A program made the translations under genes and the position numbers. The notes beneath the pieces were generated by a model. That model was not told the DNA's origin. It saw nothing but the letters and a program-made list of their open reading frames with translations, and did not search any database. Shown piece by piece: positions 44,010 to 55,065 of a stretch of DNA of 64,000 nucleotides. Each line of letters begins with the position of its first letter. Position 1 is the stretch's first letter. Location of the stretch: assembly GCF_001667925.1 (NCBI RefSeq), contig NZ_LZJR01000006.1, positions 32,650-96,649 of the forward strand, written 5' to 3'. Source of the DNA: Mycobacterium sp. E2479. GTDB taxonomy: Bacteria; Actinomycetota; Actinomycetes; Mycobacteriales; Mycobacteriaceae.

Positions 44010-45274
44010 GGTTGTCCGCGGAGCTCCACGACGAGGTGCCGGATGCCGGTGTGCCGATTGCTGCGGGTCCATTCGACCGGCCGGACGACTTGCACCCCGC
44101 CGAACCGAGACAGCAGCTCTTCGAACAACACCCGCAGCTCCAGCCGGGCCAGATTGGCACCCAGGCAGTAGTGCACTCCCTGGCCGAATCCCAGGTGTGG
44201 GTTCGGCTTTCGGGAAAAATCGAATTGGTCGGCGTTCGCGAACACGCCGGCATCGCGATTCGCCGAGCCTTCCCAGATCTGTATCTTCTGGCCGGCCTGG
44301 ATCGACTGCCCGCCCAGCGTCACGTCGCGCGTGGCGGTGCGGCGTTTGGAGGGCGATGGCGATGTCCACCGCACCATCTCCTCGACGGCCGTGGGCAGCG
44401 CGTCGAGATCGGCGCGCAGCGACCGCAATTGGTCCGGATGGTGGGCCAACGCCAGCAGGCCGCCCCCGACCGCGTTGCGCGTGGTCTCCGCGCCGGCGCT
44501 GAACAACAGGCTGAAGAACAGGTACAGCTCGAGGTCGGACAGGGCCGATCCGGCACCGCCGTCGGAGTCATCCAGCATCGCGTTCGCCACGACCGACAGC
44601 ATGTCGTCGGTCGGGTTCTCGCGCTTGGACGCGATCAGCTGCTGGCCATACTCATACATCCGCGATCCGGCCGCTGCGTCCCGTTCGGTGACCGACAGCT
44701 GCGATAGTGCGGCCTTGCGCGAGCCGCCGAAATCGAATTGCGGCTCAATGGCCTCGAACAGCCAATGTCGTTCGGATTCAGGGACTCCCAGCAGGATGCA
44801 GATCATCTGCATCGGCAATTCGGCGGCGATGTCCACCAGGAAGTCGAACGGCTCGCCCGGCACCACCGCGTCCAGCAGCCGCCGTGCCCTGGTCCGCAGG
44901 TCGTCTTCGACCAGCCGAATCATCCGCGGTGTCAGCCCCGAGCTGACCAGCCGCCGAATCTGCGAATGCCGCGGATCGTCCATCATGTTGAGCACCTGGC
45001 CCGCGATTGCCAGGTCCTGCAACAGCGTGCCGCCGTACGGCCGCGTGCCACCGGTGACCGATGAATACGTCACCGGATCTTTCAGCACCTCAAGCGTTTC
45101 CGCGTAGGTGGCCACCGACCAGAAGCCTTCGCCGTCCGGGGTGTTGTCGGTCGGTGAGTGCCAGTACACCGGCGCCTCACGGCGATGGATCGCGAACAGA
45201 TCGTGCGGGAATCCGTTCGCAAAGTTGTCCAGATCGGTGAAGTCGATCTGGGCGAGCGCGTCGGCCAGCGTCAC
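44006..45274 (-). CDS. cyp126: Cytochrome P450 CYP126
   Basis: A 422-residue soluble P450. The I-helix oxygen motif is AGAETTRN (about residues 250-257), the K-helix ExxR region is EEMVRW, and the heme loop is [18 protein letters not shown] with the Cys ligand near residue 367. The overall sequence closely follows M. tuberculosis CYP126 (Rv0778), e.g. the N-terminus [25 protein letters not shown]. The natural substrate is unknown; the family enzyme binds azoles and bulky aromatics. It overlaps the purB stop by four bases upstream and is coupled to the SLAC1 gene downstream. Confidence 0.94.
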   Translation of the reverse strand: MTLADALAQIDFTDLDNFANGFPHDLFAIHRREAPVYWHSPTDNTPDGEGFWSVATYAETLEVLKDPVTYSSVTGGTRPYGGTLLQDLAIAGQVLNMMDDPRHSQIRRLVSSGLTPRMIRLVEDDLRTRARRLLDAVVPGEPFDFLVDIAAELPMQMICILLGVPESERHWLFEAIEPQFDFGGSRKAALSQLSVTERDAAAGSRMYEYGQQLIASKRENPTDDMLSVVANAMLDDSDGGAGSALSDLELYLFFSLLFSAGAETTRNAVGGGLLALAHHPDQLRSLRADLDALPTAVEEMVRWTSPSPSKRRTATRDVTLGGQSIQAGQKIQIWEGSANRDAGVFANADQFDFSRKPNPHLGFGQGVHYCLGANLARLELRVLFEELLSRFGGVQVVRPVEWTRSNRHTGIRHLVVELRGQP

Positions 45275-46689
45275 AGGATCGCGCCCGGGGCGTACTTGGC
45301 CGCGTCCGGATAGCGGCTTACCAGCGCGTCCACCTGCGCCGCTACCTCGTCCACCTGGTCACCGGCGGCGCCGGTGAACGCCTTCTTGTCTTCCAGCGCG
45401 GCATCCAGCGCGGCCCGGTCCAGCGGCAGCCGCTCGTCGGCGGCCAAGCGCTCGAGCAGGTCGGGCTCGGCTCCGCGTTCGCGCATGGCCAGCGCGGTGG
45501 CGACCGCGTGTTCGCGGATCACGTGATGTGCGGTCTCGCGCCCCACGCCGGCGCGCACCGCGGCGATCAACACCTTGGTGGTGGCCAAAAACGGCAGGTA
45601 GCGATCCAGCTCGCGACCGATCACCGCCGGATAGGCGCCGAATTCGTCGAGCACCGTCAAAAACGTCTCGATCTGGCCGTCGATCGCAAAGAAGCTGTCC
45701 GGCAACGCCACTCGTCGCACCACCGAGCAGAACACGTCGCCCTCGTTCCACTGCGCACCCGCCAGCTCGGCGGCCATCGAGGCGTAGCCACGCAGCACCA
45801 CCTGCAGCCCGTTGACGCGTTCGCAGCTGCGTGTGTTCATCTTGTGCGGCATCGCCGAGGAGCCGACCTGCCCGGGCGCGAATCCCTCGGTGACCAGTTC
45901 GTGCCCGGCCATCAGCCGGATGGTGTGAGCCATCGACGACGGCCCCGCACCCAGCTGCACCAGCGCCGAGAGCACGTCGTGGTCCAGCGAGCGCGGATAC
46001 ACCTGCCCGATGCTGGTCAATACCGTTGCGAAGCCCAAGAACTCGGCTACGCGACGTTCGAGCTCGGCCAGCTTGGCCGCGTCCCCGCCGAGCAAATCGA
46101 GCATGTCCTGCGAGGTGCCCATCGGGCCCTTGATGCCGCGCAGCGGGTAGCGGTCGATCAATTCGCGCAGCCTGGTCAAGGCGATCAGTGTTTCCTGGGC
46201 CGCCGAGGCGAACCTCTTGCCCAACGTGGTGGCCTGCGCGGCGACGTTGTGGCTGCGTCCGGCCATCACCAGGTCGCGGTAGGCCACGGCCCGCTCCGCC
46301 AGCCTGGCGGCGACCGCCACGCCGTGGGCGAAGACCAACTCGAGCGAACGCCGAATCTGCAGTTGCTCCACATTCTCGGTCAGATCGCGACTGGTCATGC
46401 CCTTGTGCACGTGCTCGTGACCGGCCAGCGCATTGAACTCCTCGATGCGGGCCTTGACGTCGTGGCGCAGCACCCGCTCGCGGTCCGCGATCGACGCCAG
46501 GTCGACGTCCTCGATCACCCGCTCGTAGTCGGCGATGGCTTCGGCAGGTACCGAAACGCCCATTTCCGCCTGCGCGCGCAGCACCGCCAGCCACAGTCGC
46601 CGCTCGGCGATCACCTTGGCCTCCGGCGACCAGATCGCGACCATCTCGGCACTGGCGTACCGGTTGGCCAGCACATTCGGAATGCTCAC
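45271..46689 (-). CDS. purB: Adenylosuccinate lyase
   Basis: This enzyme acts twice in purine synthesis: SAICAR to AICAR and adenylosuccinate to AMP. The 472-residue length matches mycobacterial PurB. The fumarase/aspartase signature [14 protein letters not shown] contains the catalytic Ser loop. [20 protein letters not shown] and [16 protein letters not shown] are the other conserved regions. The GTG at 46689 ([13 protein letters not shown]) is chosen by length and by GAGGACC upstream; TAAGCT at 46714-46709 is its likely -10 box, giving a short leader. It is the first gene of purB-cyp126-SLAC1. Confidence 0.97.
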   Translation of the reverse strand: MSIPNVLANRYASAEMVAIWSPEAKVIAERRLWLAVLRAQAEMGVSVPAEAIADYERVIEDVDLASIADRERVLRHDVKARIEEFNALAGHEHVHKGMTSRDLTENVEQLQIRRSLELVFAHGVAVAARLAERAVAYRDLVMAGRSHNVAAQATTLGKRFASAAQETLIALTRLRELIDRYPLRGIKGPMGTSQDMLDLLGGDAAKLAELERRVAEFLGFATVLTSIGQVYPRSLDHDVLSALVQLGAGPSSMAHTIRLMAGHELVTEGFAPGQVGSSAMPHKMNTRSCERVNGLQVVLRGYASMAAELAGAQWNEGDVFCSVVRRVALPDSFFAIDGQIETFLTVLDEFGAYPAVIGRELDRYLPFLATTKVLIAAVRAGVGRETAHHVIREHAVATALAMRERGAEPDLLERLAADERLPLDRAALDAALEDKKAFTGAAGDQVDEVAAQVDALVSRYPDAAKYAPGAIL

Positions 46690-46809
46690 TTGGTCCTCAC
46701 GAACACACAGCTTACGGTCGCGCTGGTAGCGGCGGTCCGGCACCGCGAGAGTGCGATCGGCGACGTATCGCCCGAGCGAAGCGGTGGGTGGTTGCACTTT
46801 CGCGGCACA

Positions 46810-47565
46810 ATGTGGCGGGTGTACTTCGTCGGCGTCGACCTCGCGTGGGCGGGCCGCAACCCGACCGGCGTCGCCGTCGTAGACTCCGGCGGCGATCTGG
46901 TGAGCGTGTGTGCGGTCCGCGACGACGAAGAGATCCTCTCCGCGCTGCACCCCTACGTACGCGGCGATTGCCTGGTTGCCTTCGATGCGCCGCTCGTGGT
47001 GAACAACCCGACTGGCCAGCGTCCCGCCGAGACCGCGCTCAACCGCGATTTCCGCAGGTACGAGGCCGGTGCCCACCCCTGCAACACGAGAAAACCCGAA
47101 TTCGCCGACGGCCCCCGCGCGGGCCGGTTGGCCGTGGCACTGGGTCTGGATCTCGATCCGCGCTCGCCGGCCGCCCGGCGCGCCATCGAGGTCTATCCGC
47201 ATGCGGCGACCGTCGCGCTTTTCCGCCTGGAGCGCACACTGAAGTACAAGGCAAGGCCCGGCCGCACCGTCGACCGGCTCAAATCCGAGCTATTGCTGCT
47301 GATGGACGGCGTCGAGCGGCTGGCTCATGCTCCCGCCCCGCTTCGCGTCGACGGGCATGAGGGATGGGTCGCGCTGCGCCGGGCCGTGACGGCCGCGCAG
47401 CGCAAAAGCGAGCTGCGCCGCGCGGAGGATCCGATCGACGCCGTCGTGTGCGCCTACGTGGCACTGTATGCGCAGCGCAAACCGAGGGATGTGACGATCT
47501 ACGGCGACCTCGACACCGGGTACATCGTGACGCCGTCGCTGCCGGCAAGTCCGGTCCGCGCGTAG
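46810..47565 (+). CDS. DUF429 predicted nuclease-fold protein (Rv0776c-like)
   Basis: A 251-residue protein with an RNase H-like opening, YFVGVDLAWAGRNPTGVAVVD, whose Asp sits in the GVDxAW motif. LVAFDAPLVVNNPTGQRPAET, RAIEVYPHAATVALF and RAEDPIDAVVCAYVALYA follow. The last holds the acidic pair of DUF429 proteins, which are predicted nucleases of the RNase H/RuvC superfamily. No substrate is known. It is divergent from purB and converges on the TetR gene, seven bases away. Confidence 0.82.
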   Translation: MWRVYFVGVDLAWAGRNPTGVAVVDSGGDLVSVCAVRDDEEILSALHPYVRGDCLVAFDAPLVVNNPTGQRPAETALNRDFRRYEAGAHPCNTRKPEFADGPRAGRLAVALGLDLDPRSPAARRAIEVYPHAATVALFRLERTLKYKARPGRTVDRLKSELLLLMDGVERLAHAPAPLRVDGHEGWVALRRAVTAAQRKSELRRAEDPIDAVVCAYVALYAQRKPRDVTIYGDLDTGYIVTPSLPASPVRA

Positions 47566-47572
47566 GGGTGGC

Positions 47573-48190
47573 TCAGATCTGCACGGGCCGCTGATCGATG
47601 GGCGCGAGCACCTCGATGAGGTCGACCACCGCACCCTGCGCCGCCGCGCGCGGATCGCGCCCCTCCACCAGGGCCGACACCACAGAACCGTCGACTGCGC
47701 AGATCAGCGTGCACACCAGTTCGATGTGCACCGAGCGGCCGGAGCGCTCGATGGCCTCGGCCACCGCCTCGGCTCGCTGGCGAAGGCTGCGCCGCATGGT
47801 CTCGCGCAGGGCGGGCAGGCGGATGCAGGCGACGTGCCGCTCATAGCGCGAGATCAGCTGTTCGGTAAGGCCCGGACCGGACACGTCACCCACGAGCAGA
47901 TCGGCCAACACCTCCGCGATGGTCTCCGGCCCCCGGCGCCGCCGCGACAATGTGCTGACCCGCGACCGCAACTGCGCCACCTCGATCATGGCGATGTGTT
48001 CGACGGCGCGCGCGATCAGATCATCGAGCGAGGAGAAGTAATAAGTGGTCGATGCCAACGGCAATCCGGCCCGCCGCGCGACCGCCCGGTGTCGCACCGC
48101 TTCGAACCCGCCCTCGGCCAGCAGCTCGGCGGCGGCGCTCACGAGCGCATACCGCCGACGTTCTCCTTTTGGAGTAACCGCTGCAGTCAC
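47573..48190 (-). CDS. TetR-family regulator (Rv0775 type)
   Basis: A 205-residue TetR protein. The HTH segment is RRRYALVSAAAELLAEGGFEAVRHRAVARRAGLPLASTTYYFSSLDDL. The ligand domain includes EQLISRYERHVACIRLPAL and ELVCTLICAVDGSVVSALVEGRD. The GTG at 48190 gives the usual short N-terminus before the HTH; longer frames add unrelated residues. It is divergent from the Rv0774c-type esterase, and the 64-bp gap between them holds palindromes, so it probably regulates both genes. Confidence 0.87.
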   Translation of the reverse strand: MTAAVTPKGERRRYALVSAAAELLAEGGFEAVRHRAVARRAGLPLASTTYYFSSLDDLIARAVEHIAMIEVAQLRSRVSTLSRRRRGPETIAEVLADLLVGDVSGPGLTEQLISRYERHVACIRLPALRETMRRSLRQRAEAVAEAIERSGRSVHIELVCTLICAVDGSVVSALVEGRDPRAAAQGAVVDLIEVLAPIDQRPVQI

Positions 48191-48207
48191 GAGTAGCCAT
48201 CGTGCCA

Positions 48208-48237
48208 GCCAAAGTGGTACTGCATTGCCATTTCGGC
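48208..48237. promoter_or_regulatory. Imperfect operator between TetR and esterase genes
   Basis: GCCAAAGTGG (48208-48217) and CCATTTCGGC (48228-48237) form an inverted repeat with eight of ten positions matching and a ten-base centre. A smaller GGCC-AAAC-GGCC overlaps its right end. It lies between the TetR start and the esterase start and is the natural candidate for autoregulation. Confidence 0.45.
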
Positions 48238-48254
48238 CAAACGGCCAGGGCATA

Positions 48255-49169
48255 ATGGCCCGCATGCCCGACTTGACCCGACGCGCCCTGCTCGGCCTCG
48301 GCGCCAGCGCGGCCATGGGGGCGGTGGGTGCCTACGGGTTCGACATCCTGTTAAGGCCCCGCACATCTCACGCCATGCCGGTAGCGACGGCCGGCACCCA
48401 GGTGCCGTTGGCACCGGCGCCGAACCCACCTCGCGATCCGGCTCCCCCGGCGGCGCCCGCACCGACCATGGTGACCGGTTCCTTCGTCTCAGCCGCGCGT
48501 GGCGGGGCGAACACGAATTGGGCGATCGCACGTCCGCCGGGTCAGACGAGGCCGCTGCGGCCCGTGATCGCGCTGCACGGCAAGGGCAGTGACGCCTCCA
48601 CCGTGATGGCGGGCGGGGTCGAACACGGTCTGGCACAGGCCGTCGATGCCGGACTACCGCCGTTCGCGGTCGTTGCCGTCGACGGCGGCGGCGGGTATTG
48701 GCACAAGCGGTCTTCCGGTGAGGACAGCGGCGCCATGGTGCTCGACGAGCTCATCCCAATGCTGGGCAACCAGAATCTGGACACCTCGCGGGTGGCGTTC
48801 TTGGGCTGGTCGATGGGCGGCTACGGCGCGTTGCTGCTGGGCGGCCGGTTTGGACCGGCGCGTACCGCGGCGATCTGCGCAGTCAGCCCGGCGCTGTGGC
48901 TGTCTTCGGGTGCCGCCGCACCGGGAGCCTTCGACGGCCCGGACGACTTCGCGGCGAACTCGGTGTTCGGCATGCCCGCCCTGGCCTCCATCCCCATCCG
49001 GATCGACTGCGGCGACGGCGATCCGTTCTACGCCGCGACAAAGCAGTTCATTGCGCAACTGCCCAATCCGCCGGCCGGCGGGTTCTCGCCCGGCGGACAC
49101 GACGGGGCATTCTGGAGTTCGCAGTTGCCTGCCGAGCTGACCTGGATGGCACCGCTGCTGACGGCGTAA
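48255..49169 (+). CDS. Exported esterase, antigen-85-like fold (Rv0774c type)
   Basis: A 304-residue exported alpha/beta hydrolase. The N-terminus DLTRRALLGLGASAAMG is a twin-arginine type signal, followed by a Pro-rich linker (PAPNPPRDPAPPAAPAP). The nucleophile elbow is GWSMGGYGALLLGG (Ser near residue 195). The Asp is in DCGDGDPFY and the His in GGHDGAFW near 284. It belongs to the esterase-D/mycolyltransferase superfamily. The H37Rv relative has been described as a cell-wall lipase/esterase. The ATG at 48255 or 48264 may be used. It is followed by ggtA after 86 bp. Confidence 0.86.
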   Translation: MARMPDLTRRALLGLGASAAMGAVGAYGFDILLRPRTSHAMPVATAGTQVPLAPAPNPPRDPAPPAAPAPTMVTGSFVSAARGGANTNWAIARPPGQTRPLRPVIALHGKGSDASTVMAGGVEHGLAQAVDAGLPPFAVVAVDGGGGYWHKRSSGEDSGAMVLDELIPMLGNQNLDTSRVAFLGWSMGGYGALLLGGRFGPARTAAICAVSPALWLSSGAAAPGAFDGPDDFAANSVFGMPALASIPIRIDCGDGDPFYAATKQFIAQLPNPPAGGFSPGGHDGAFWSSQLPAELTWMAPLLTA

Positions 49170-49255
49170 CGCTCAGACCGCGGGCTGGGCACTGCCCCGC
49201 AAACGGCGCGCCGCGATAGCACGCCGAAAGTCGCAGTGGCGTTACGCTCGCGAAG

Positions 49256-50839
49256 GTGACCACACCTTTCGACTGGACCTTCCCGTACGCCTGGCCACGC
49301 AAGCCCATCCTGGCGGAAAACGTTGTGTGCACATCGCAACCGCTTGCGGCTCAGGCTGGCCTGCGGATGCTCGCGCAGGGCGGCAGTGCGGTGGATGCGG
49401 CCATCGCCACGGCCGTCGCCCTGACGATCGTGGAGCCGGTATCCAATGGGATCGGTTCGGACGCGTTCGCCATCGTGTGGGATGGCACGAAGCTGCACGG
49501 ACTGAACGCCTCGGGTCGTTCGCCCGCGGCGTGGACGCCGCAATACTTCGGCGGCAAGGGTGTTCCGATTTTTGGTTGGAATGCGGTGACCGTGCCCGGC
49601 GCGGTGTCTGCGTGGACCGAACTCCATACGAAGTTCGGCAAGCTCCCGTTCCAGCGGCTCTTCGAACCCGCAATAGACTACGGCCGCAACGGCTTTCTGG
49701 TCTCCCCGACGGTTGCCGAGCAATGGGCGGCGCAGCAGCCGGTATTTGAGAACCAGCCCGGTTTCGCCCAGGCGTTTCTGCCGGGCGGACGAGCGCCGAA
49801 ACCCGGTGAGCGATTCAGCTTGCCCGATCATGCCACCACGCTCGAAGCGATCGCCACGACCAACGGCGAGGCGTTCTACCGCGGGGAACTGGCCACCAAA
49901 CTCGAGGCGCACGCGCTGGACAACGACGGCGCCATGCGGGCCAGCGACCTGGCGGCTCACCGTGCCGACTGGGTCGGCACGGTCGACGGCGACTACCGCG
50001 GGTACACGGTGCACGAGATCCCACCCAACGGGCAGGGAATCGTCGCGCTGATCGCCCTGGGTATCCTGGAGCATTTCGACATGGGTTCGCTGCCAGCGGA
50101 TTCCGCCGACAGCGTGCACCTGCAGATCGAAGCGGTGAAGCTGGCGTTCGCCGACGCGCAGGCCTACGTCGCCGACATCGAGCACATGCCACTGGGGCCG
50201 GAACGGCTGTTGGACAAGGAATATCTGAGGCAGCGCGCGGCGCTGATCGAGCGCGGTCGAGCCAAGCCCGCATCCGCCGGAGCGCCGGTGGGTGGAACCG
50301 TCTATCTGACCGCGGCCGACGCCGCCGGAATGATGGTGTCGATGATCCAGTCGAACTACATGGGGTTCGGTTCGGGCGTGGTGGTGCCACGCACCGGAAT
50401 ATCGCTGCAGAATCGGGGTGCGAATTTCGTTGCGACCCCCGGCCATCCGAACACCGTGGGCCCGAACAAGCGTCCTTACCACACCATCATCCCGGGGTTT
50501 GTGACCAAAGGCGGCGCCCCGGTCATGAGTTTCGGGGTGATGGGCGGAATGATGCAGCCCCAGGGTCATGTGCAAGTGCTGGTGCGCATCGCCGACCACG
50601 GGCAGAACCCGCAGGCGGCATGCGATGCCCCGAGGTTCCGCTGGGTGGAGGGTATGCAGGTCAGCTGCGAAACGGGTTTCCCGGGTGCGACGCTGGACGA
50701 GTTGCGCCGGCGCGGACACGATTTGGTTGCCGTCGACGACTACAACCAATTTGGCAGCTGTCAGGCGATCTGGCGTCTCGAGGGCGGCTACTTGGCGGCC
50801 AGCGATCCGCGTCGGGACGGTCAGGCCGCCGCGTTTTAG
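49256..50839 (+). CDS. ggtA: Gamma-glutamyltransferase
   Basis: A 527-residue Ntn hydrolase. The autocleavage nucleophile is the Thr of [15 protein letters not shown] (about residue 351), splitting the chain into large and small subunits. Upstream marks are [20 protein letters not shown] and [12 protein letters not shown]. Downstream are [15 protein letters not shown] and [14 protein letters not shown]. No signal peptide is seen, unlike secreted GGTs, so this Rv0773c-type enzyme is probably cytosolic and may act on glutathione-like or cephalosporin-type amides. The start is GTG at 49256. It converges on purD with a four-base overlap. Confidence 0.92.
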   Translation: MTTPFDWTFPYAWPRKPILAENVVCTSQPLAAQAGLRMLAQGGSAVDAAIATAVALTIVEPVSNGIGSDAFAIVWDGTKLHGLNASGRSPAAWTPQYFGGKGVPIFGWNAVTVPGAVSAWTELHTKFGKLPFQRLFEPAIDYGRNGFLVSPTVAEQWAAQQPVFENQPGFAQAFLPGGRAPKPGERFSLPDHATTLEAIATTNGEAFYRGELATKLEAHALDNDGAMRASDLAAHRADWVGTVDGDYRGYTVHEIPPNGQGIVALIALGILEHFDMGSLPADSADSVHLQIEAVKLAFADAQAYVADIEHMPLGPERLLDKEYLRQRAALIERGRAKPASAGAPVGGTVYLTAADAAGMMVSMIQSNYMGFGSGVVVPRTGISLQNRGANFVATPGHPNTVGPNKRPYHTIIPGFVTKGGAPVMSFGVMGGMMQPQGHVQVLVRIADHGQNPQAACDAPRFRWVEGMQVSCETGFPGATLDELRRRGHDLVAVDDYNQFGSCQAIWRLEGGYLAASDPRRDGQAAAF

Positions 50840-52104
50840 ACGTGGATCTTCCCGTCGGCCGCCAGCAGGGCGATGTCGCTGCGGAAATGGCTGCCCGGCA
50901 GTCGAATTGAACGCACGACCTCGTAGGCTTTGGCCCGCGCGGCCGTCAGGTCGGCGCCCATGCCCACCACCGACAGCACCCGCCCGCCCGACGAGACGAT
51001 CTCGCCATCGTCGCGCCGCGCCGTTCCGGCGTGCAGCACCCCGTCGGCTTCCGAGCCGACGATGACGTCACCCACCCGGGGGCGTCCGGGGTAGCTCTCC
51101 GCCGCCACCACCACCGTCACGGCGGCACCGCCGTGCCAGCGCAGCTCACCGAAGTCCGCCAATGTGCCACTGCCCGCGGCATACAACAGCTGCCCGAGCG
51201 GCGATTCCAGCAGCGCCAGCACGGCCTGTGTCTCGGGATCGCCGAAACGACAATTGAATTCAACGACCGCAGGTCCGTTCGCCGTGATGGCGAGTCCGGC
51301 ATACAGCAGGCCGCAAAACGGGCTGCCGCGCGCAACCATCTCGGCCGCAACGGGTTCGACGATGTTGCTGACCACATCGCGATACATCTCATCGGGAAGC
51401 CACGGAACCGGCGCGTAGGCACCCATACCACCGGTGTTGGGCCCGCTGTCGCCGTCACCGACACGCTTGAAATCCTGCGCCGGCAGCAAGGGGACCACGG
51501 TTGCGCCGTCGACCACGCAGAACAGTGATACCTCGGGGCCGTCCAGGTAGGACTCCAGCAGTACCGGGTGTCCGGCCTCGAGGAGCCCGGCGGCGTGCGC
51601 GCGTGCGACACCGCGATCCGCGGTCACCACCACGCCCTTCCCCGCCGCCAGGCGGTCGTCCTTCACCACCCAGGCGGCATCCCCCACCGGGGGGCCGAAC
51701 CGGTTTAGCGCCGCATCCAAATGCGCGGGGGTATCGACGATTTTAGTGGTCGCGGTGCGCACCCCCGCTGCGGCCATCACCTCTTTGGCGAATGCCTTTG
51801 AGCCTTCGATGCGAGCGGCGTCCTTGCTGGGGCCGAAGCAGACGATGCCGGCGGCTCGCACCGCGTCGGCCACCCCGAGGACAAGCGGCACTTCGGGACC
51901 GATGACCACGAGGTCGGCGCGGACCTCGCGAGCCAGGGCAACGACGTCTTCGGCCGAGGTGACATCGACCTCGTGCTGGTCGGCGAGCCGGGCCGTTCCG
52001 GCGTTGCCGGGAGCGATGGCGAGCCCCGTGACCTGGGGGTCTTTGCGAAGCGCCAAGAGCAACGCATGCTCACGGGCACCGGAGCCGATCACCAGGACGC
52101 GCAC
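50836..52104 (-). CDS. purD: Phosphoribosylamine-glycine ligase
   Basis: This is the second enzyme of purine synthesis, joining glycine to phosphoribosylamine with ATP. It is a 422-residue ATP-grasp protein: [17 protein letters not shown] at the N-terminus, [28 protein letters not shown] and [16 protein letters not shown] (Mg/ATP site). The GTG at 52104 is preceded by TAGTCT and eight bases, so the message is probably leaderless. It converges on ggtA. In H37Rv its upstream neighbour is Rv0771; here a 6-kb block intervenes. Confidence 0.97.
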   Translation of the reverse strand: MRVLVIGSGAREHALLLALRKDPQVTGLAIAPGNAGTARLADQHEVDVTSAEDVVALAREVRADLVVIGPEVPLVLGVADAVRAAGIVCFGPSKDAARIEGSKAFAKEVMAAAGVRTATTKIVDTPAHLDAALNRFGPPVGDAAWVVKDDRLAAGKGVVVTADRGVARAHAAGLLEAGHPVLLESYLDGPEVSLFCVVDGATVVPLLPAQDFKRVGDGDSGPNTGGMGAYAPVPWLPDEMYRDVVSNIVEPVAAEMVARGSPFCGLLYAGLAITANGPAVVEFNCRFGDPETQAVLALLESPLGQLLYAAGSGTLADFGELRWHGGAAVTVVVAAESYPGRPRVGDVIVGSEADGVLHAGTARRDDGEIVSSGGRVLSVVGMGADLTAARAKAYEVVRSIRLPGSHFRSDIALLAADGKIHV

Positions 52105-52112
52105 GACACGTC

Positions 52113-52118
52113 AGACTA
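52113..52118 (-). promoter_or_regulatory. -10 element TAGTCT of purD (leaderless)
   Basis: TAGTCT on the minus strand (52118-52113) is followed by GACGTGTC and the GTG at 52104, again the leaderless spacing shared with purL, purC and purM. Confidence 0.55.
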
Positions 52119-52154
52119 GCCCGGTCAAATGTCTCACGCCCACACTCCCCGGAT

Positions 52155-52562
52155 TCAGAGGATTTTTTCGAGCAGCGTCTTGAGGTCGTTGCGCTGCGAG
52201 GCGGTGAGGCGGCCGAGGCGCTTGTCGAACTCGTCGGAGAGCACGGTCAGGCCTTTTTTCGCGGCCTGACGCCCGGCCGGGGTGCGTAGCAGCCGATGGC
52301 GACGCAAATCGGACGGGTCGATCTCGCGACGCACGAACCCGGCGGCCTCGAGCCGCTTCAGGTAGAGGGTCACCGTCGCCTTGGGCATGCTCAGTGTCGC
52401 GGCCAGTTCAGCCGGATAAGGATGCTCGTCGATCTCTGCGAGCACAAACAGCTCCTTGGACTCGAGGCCCAGCGCGCGGATGTCGGCCTCGGCGCCCGAG
52501 ATGACCGAGAGCAGCACCCGGTAGTTCAGTGACCAGATCTTGGCCGCATCGACTGCAGTCAT
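52155..52562 (-). CDS. MarR-family regulator
   Basis: A 135-residue MarR protein. The winged helix includes PYPAELAATLSMPKATVTLYLKRLEAAGFVRREID and the wing DPSDLRRHRLLRTPAGRQ. Flanking helices form the dimer. The N-terminal half (SLNYRVLLSVISGAEADIRALGLESKELFVL) is compact and lacks an obvious redox Cys, so a small-molecule inducer is likely. It is divergent from an aldo-keto reductase, with two palindromes just before its own start. Confidence 0.86.
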   Translation of the reverse strand: MTAVDAAKIWSLNYRVLLSVISGAEADIRALGLESKELFVLAEIDEHPYPAELAATLSMPKATVTLYLKRLEAAGFVRREIDPSDLRRHRLLRTPAGRQAAKKGLTVLSDEFDKRLGRLTASQRNDLKTLLEKIL

Positions 52563-52576
52563 CGACTTGCCATATT

Positions 52577-52606
52577 GTTCAGCTATGAACTAGTTTAGTA
52601 ATGAAC
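52577..52606. promoter_or_regulatory. Two tandem MarR operators
   Basis: GTTCA-GCTA-TGAAC (52577-52590) and GTTTA-GTAA-TGAAC (52593-52606) are two 14-bp palindromic sites of the form GTTYA-N4-TGAAC, 16 bp centre to centre. An outer pair TTGTTCA/TGAACAA spans both. They lie between the divergent MarR and aldo-keto reductase starts, the classic arrangement for an autoregulated MarR repressor. Confidence 0.7.
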
Positions 52607-52644
52607 AACCCCATGGTCGAACAATCTACCAGGAAGTGGGCCCC

Positions 52645-53730
<1,086 letters not shown>

Positions 53731-53738
53731 TAGCTTCC

Positions 53739-54947
53739 TCAGCCGAGGCTTTGATAGATCAGCCGCGCGTATTTGCGGGTTCGATCGGTCCCGGATGGGG
53801 TGACCTGTCCCATCTTGTTCATCACATAAGCGAAGGTGGTGTGGCAGTACGGATTCATGACCACCATGGAGCCGCCCCATCCGCCCCAGAAGCAGACCTT
53901 CTCGTCCGGGATGTCCGGCACTGCCTCGGGTTGAGGTAACGCGAAGCCGATGCCCCATCGTGCGGGCATTGCCAGCACCAGGTCGGTGCCGTTGGCTTGC
54001 TCCTGGAAGATCAGGTCTATCGTGTCGGGGCTCAGCAGCCTTGCCCCATTGGCACTGCCACCCAAGGAGATCGGCGACAAAGCACGGACGAGCGAGCGCG
54101 CGTGCCCGTGACCGTTGCCCGAACCGATATCTGCGCGCCGCCATGCGGACGTCTCAGCCGCCAGCGCCATTTCCGAAGTGGGCGGCGTTGCGGCGAACGT
54201 CTTGTACATCGGATGGTCGTGAGGCACCGTGCTCAGCGGCACATCCAGCGGCGGGGGTGGCACGAGCTCGGCGATGCGGGCATCGTCTTTCGGCCCGGCA
54301 CCGATCTGGAAGTCGGCTTCCAGCGGTTCGGCGATCTCCTGTCGCACAAACTCTTTCAGTGATTTGCCGGTGATCCGACGCACGACCTCCCCAATGAGGT
54401 GGCCGCTGGTCAACGCGTGATAGCCCGACGCGGTGCCGGGTTCCCACCACGGCGCCTGGGCCGCGAGTTGGGACGTGGACTTCTCCCAGTCGTAGATGTC
54501 CTCCAGCGTGAACGGCATCTCCCAGCCGGACACCCCCGAGGTGTGGCTGAGCACGTGGCGTACCTCCACATGGTCCTTACCGTTGGCGGCGAACTCGGGC
54601 CAGTACTTGGCAACGGGGGCGAACGGGTCGAGCAGGCCACGGTCGATCAGGATCAATGCCGCGAGCGCGGTCACGTTCTTGGTGCTGGAGAAGACGTTGA
54701 CTATGGTGTCTTTTGACCATTCCCGGGTTTTCGCCCGATCGGCATGCCCGCCCCAGATGTCGACGACCAGCTCGCCGCCGACATCGACAGCGATGGCGGC
54801 GCCTAGCTCACCACCCGTGGTGACCTCGTCAGCCAGCGCGGCGACGAGATCCTCGAAGCGGCTGTCGTAGTGCCCGTGCAGGACATCCGTCGTGAAGTGG
54901 GCGTCGATCGAAGCGCGGTTGCCGGCAAGACCGGTTCTGGTGTTCAT
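53739..54947 (-). CDS. Serine hydrolase / class C beta-lactamase-fold esterase
   Basis: A 402-residue penicillin-binding-fold protein. The active-site SxxK is in NVFSSTKNVTAL (about residue 88), the Tyr site is GYHALTSGH (about 176), and the third box is the WGGWGGSMVV segment near residue 350. HVLSHTSGVSGW is the usual helix after SxxK. No signal peptide is seen. EstB-like esterases and mycobacterial LipD/LipL-type lipases share this layout, and beta-lactamase activity is unlikely to be the main role. It converges on the aldo-keto reductase with an eight-base gap. Confidence 0.87.
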   Translation of the reverse strand: MNTRTGLAGNRASIDAHFTTDVLHGHYDSRFEDLVAALADEVTTGGELGAAIAVDVGGELVVDIWGGHADRAKTREWSKDTIVNVFSSTKNVTALAALILIDRGLLDPFAPVAKYWPEFAANGKDHVEVRHVLSHTSGVSGWEMPFTLEDIYDWEKSTSQLAAQAPWWEPGTASGYHALTSGHLIGEVVRRITGKSLKEFVRQEIAEPLEADFQIGAGPKDDARIAELVPPPPLDVPLSTVPHDHPMYKTFAATPPTSEMALAAETSAWRRADIGSGNGHGHARSLVRALSPISLGGSANGARLLSPDTIDLIFQEQANGTDLVLAMPARWGIGFALPQPEAVPDIPDEKVCFWGGWGGSMVVMNPYCHTTFAYVMNKMGQVTPSGTDRTRKYARLIYQSLG

Positions 54948-55016
54948 GTGTGACCTCCTAAACGTCCGACCAGCTCACTATGGGACAGATGAAGACGAAG
55001 AACATTCGCCAAAAGG

Positions 55017-55054
55017 CCTAGATCCGAGCGAATGCGGCAGAAGCCGCATCTAGG
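55017..55054. promoter_or_regulatory. Nested palindromes before the LuxR-type regulator
   Basis: ATGCGGC-AGAA-GCCGCAT (55032-55049) is a perfect 7-bp hairpin. CCTAGAT (55017-55023) and ATCTAGG (55048-55054) form a second inverted repeat around it. The structure ends 11 bases before the ATG at 55066 and could be an autoregulatory site or a leader hairpin. Confidence 0.45.
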
Positions 55055-55065
55055 CATTTCTGCCG

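Noticed and set aside
45508..47565. 685-codon frame continuing the DUF429 gene upstream
   Set aside because: The first 434 codons are antisense to purB; DUF429 similarity starts at the ATG at 46810.
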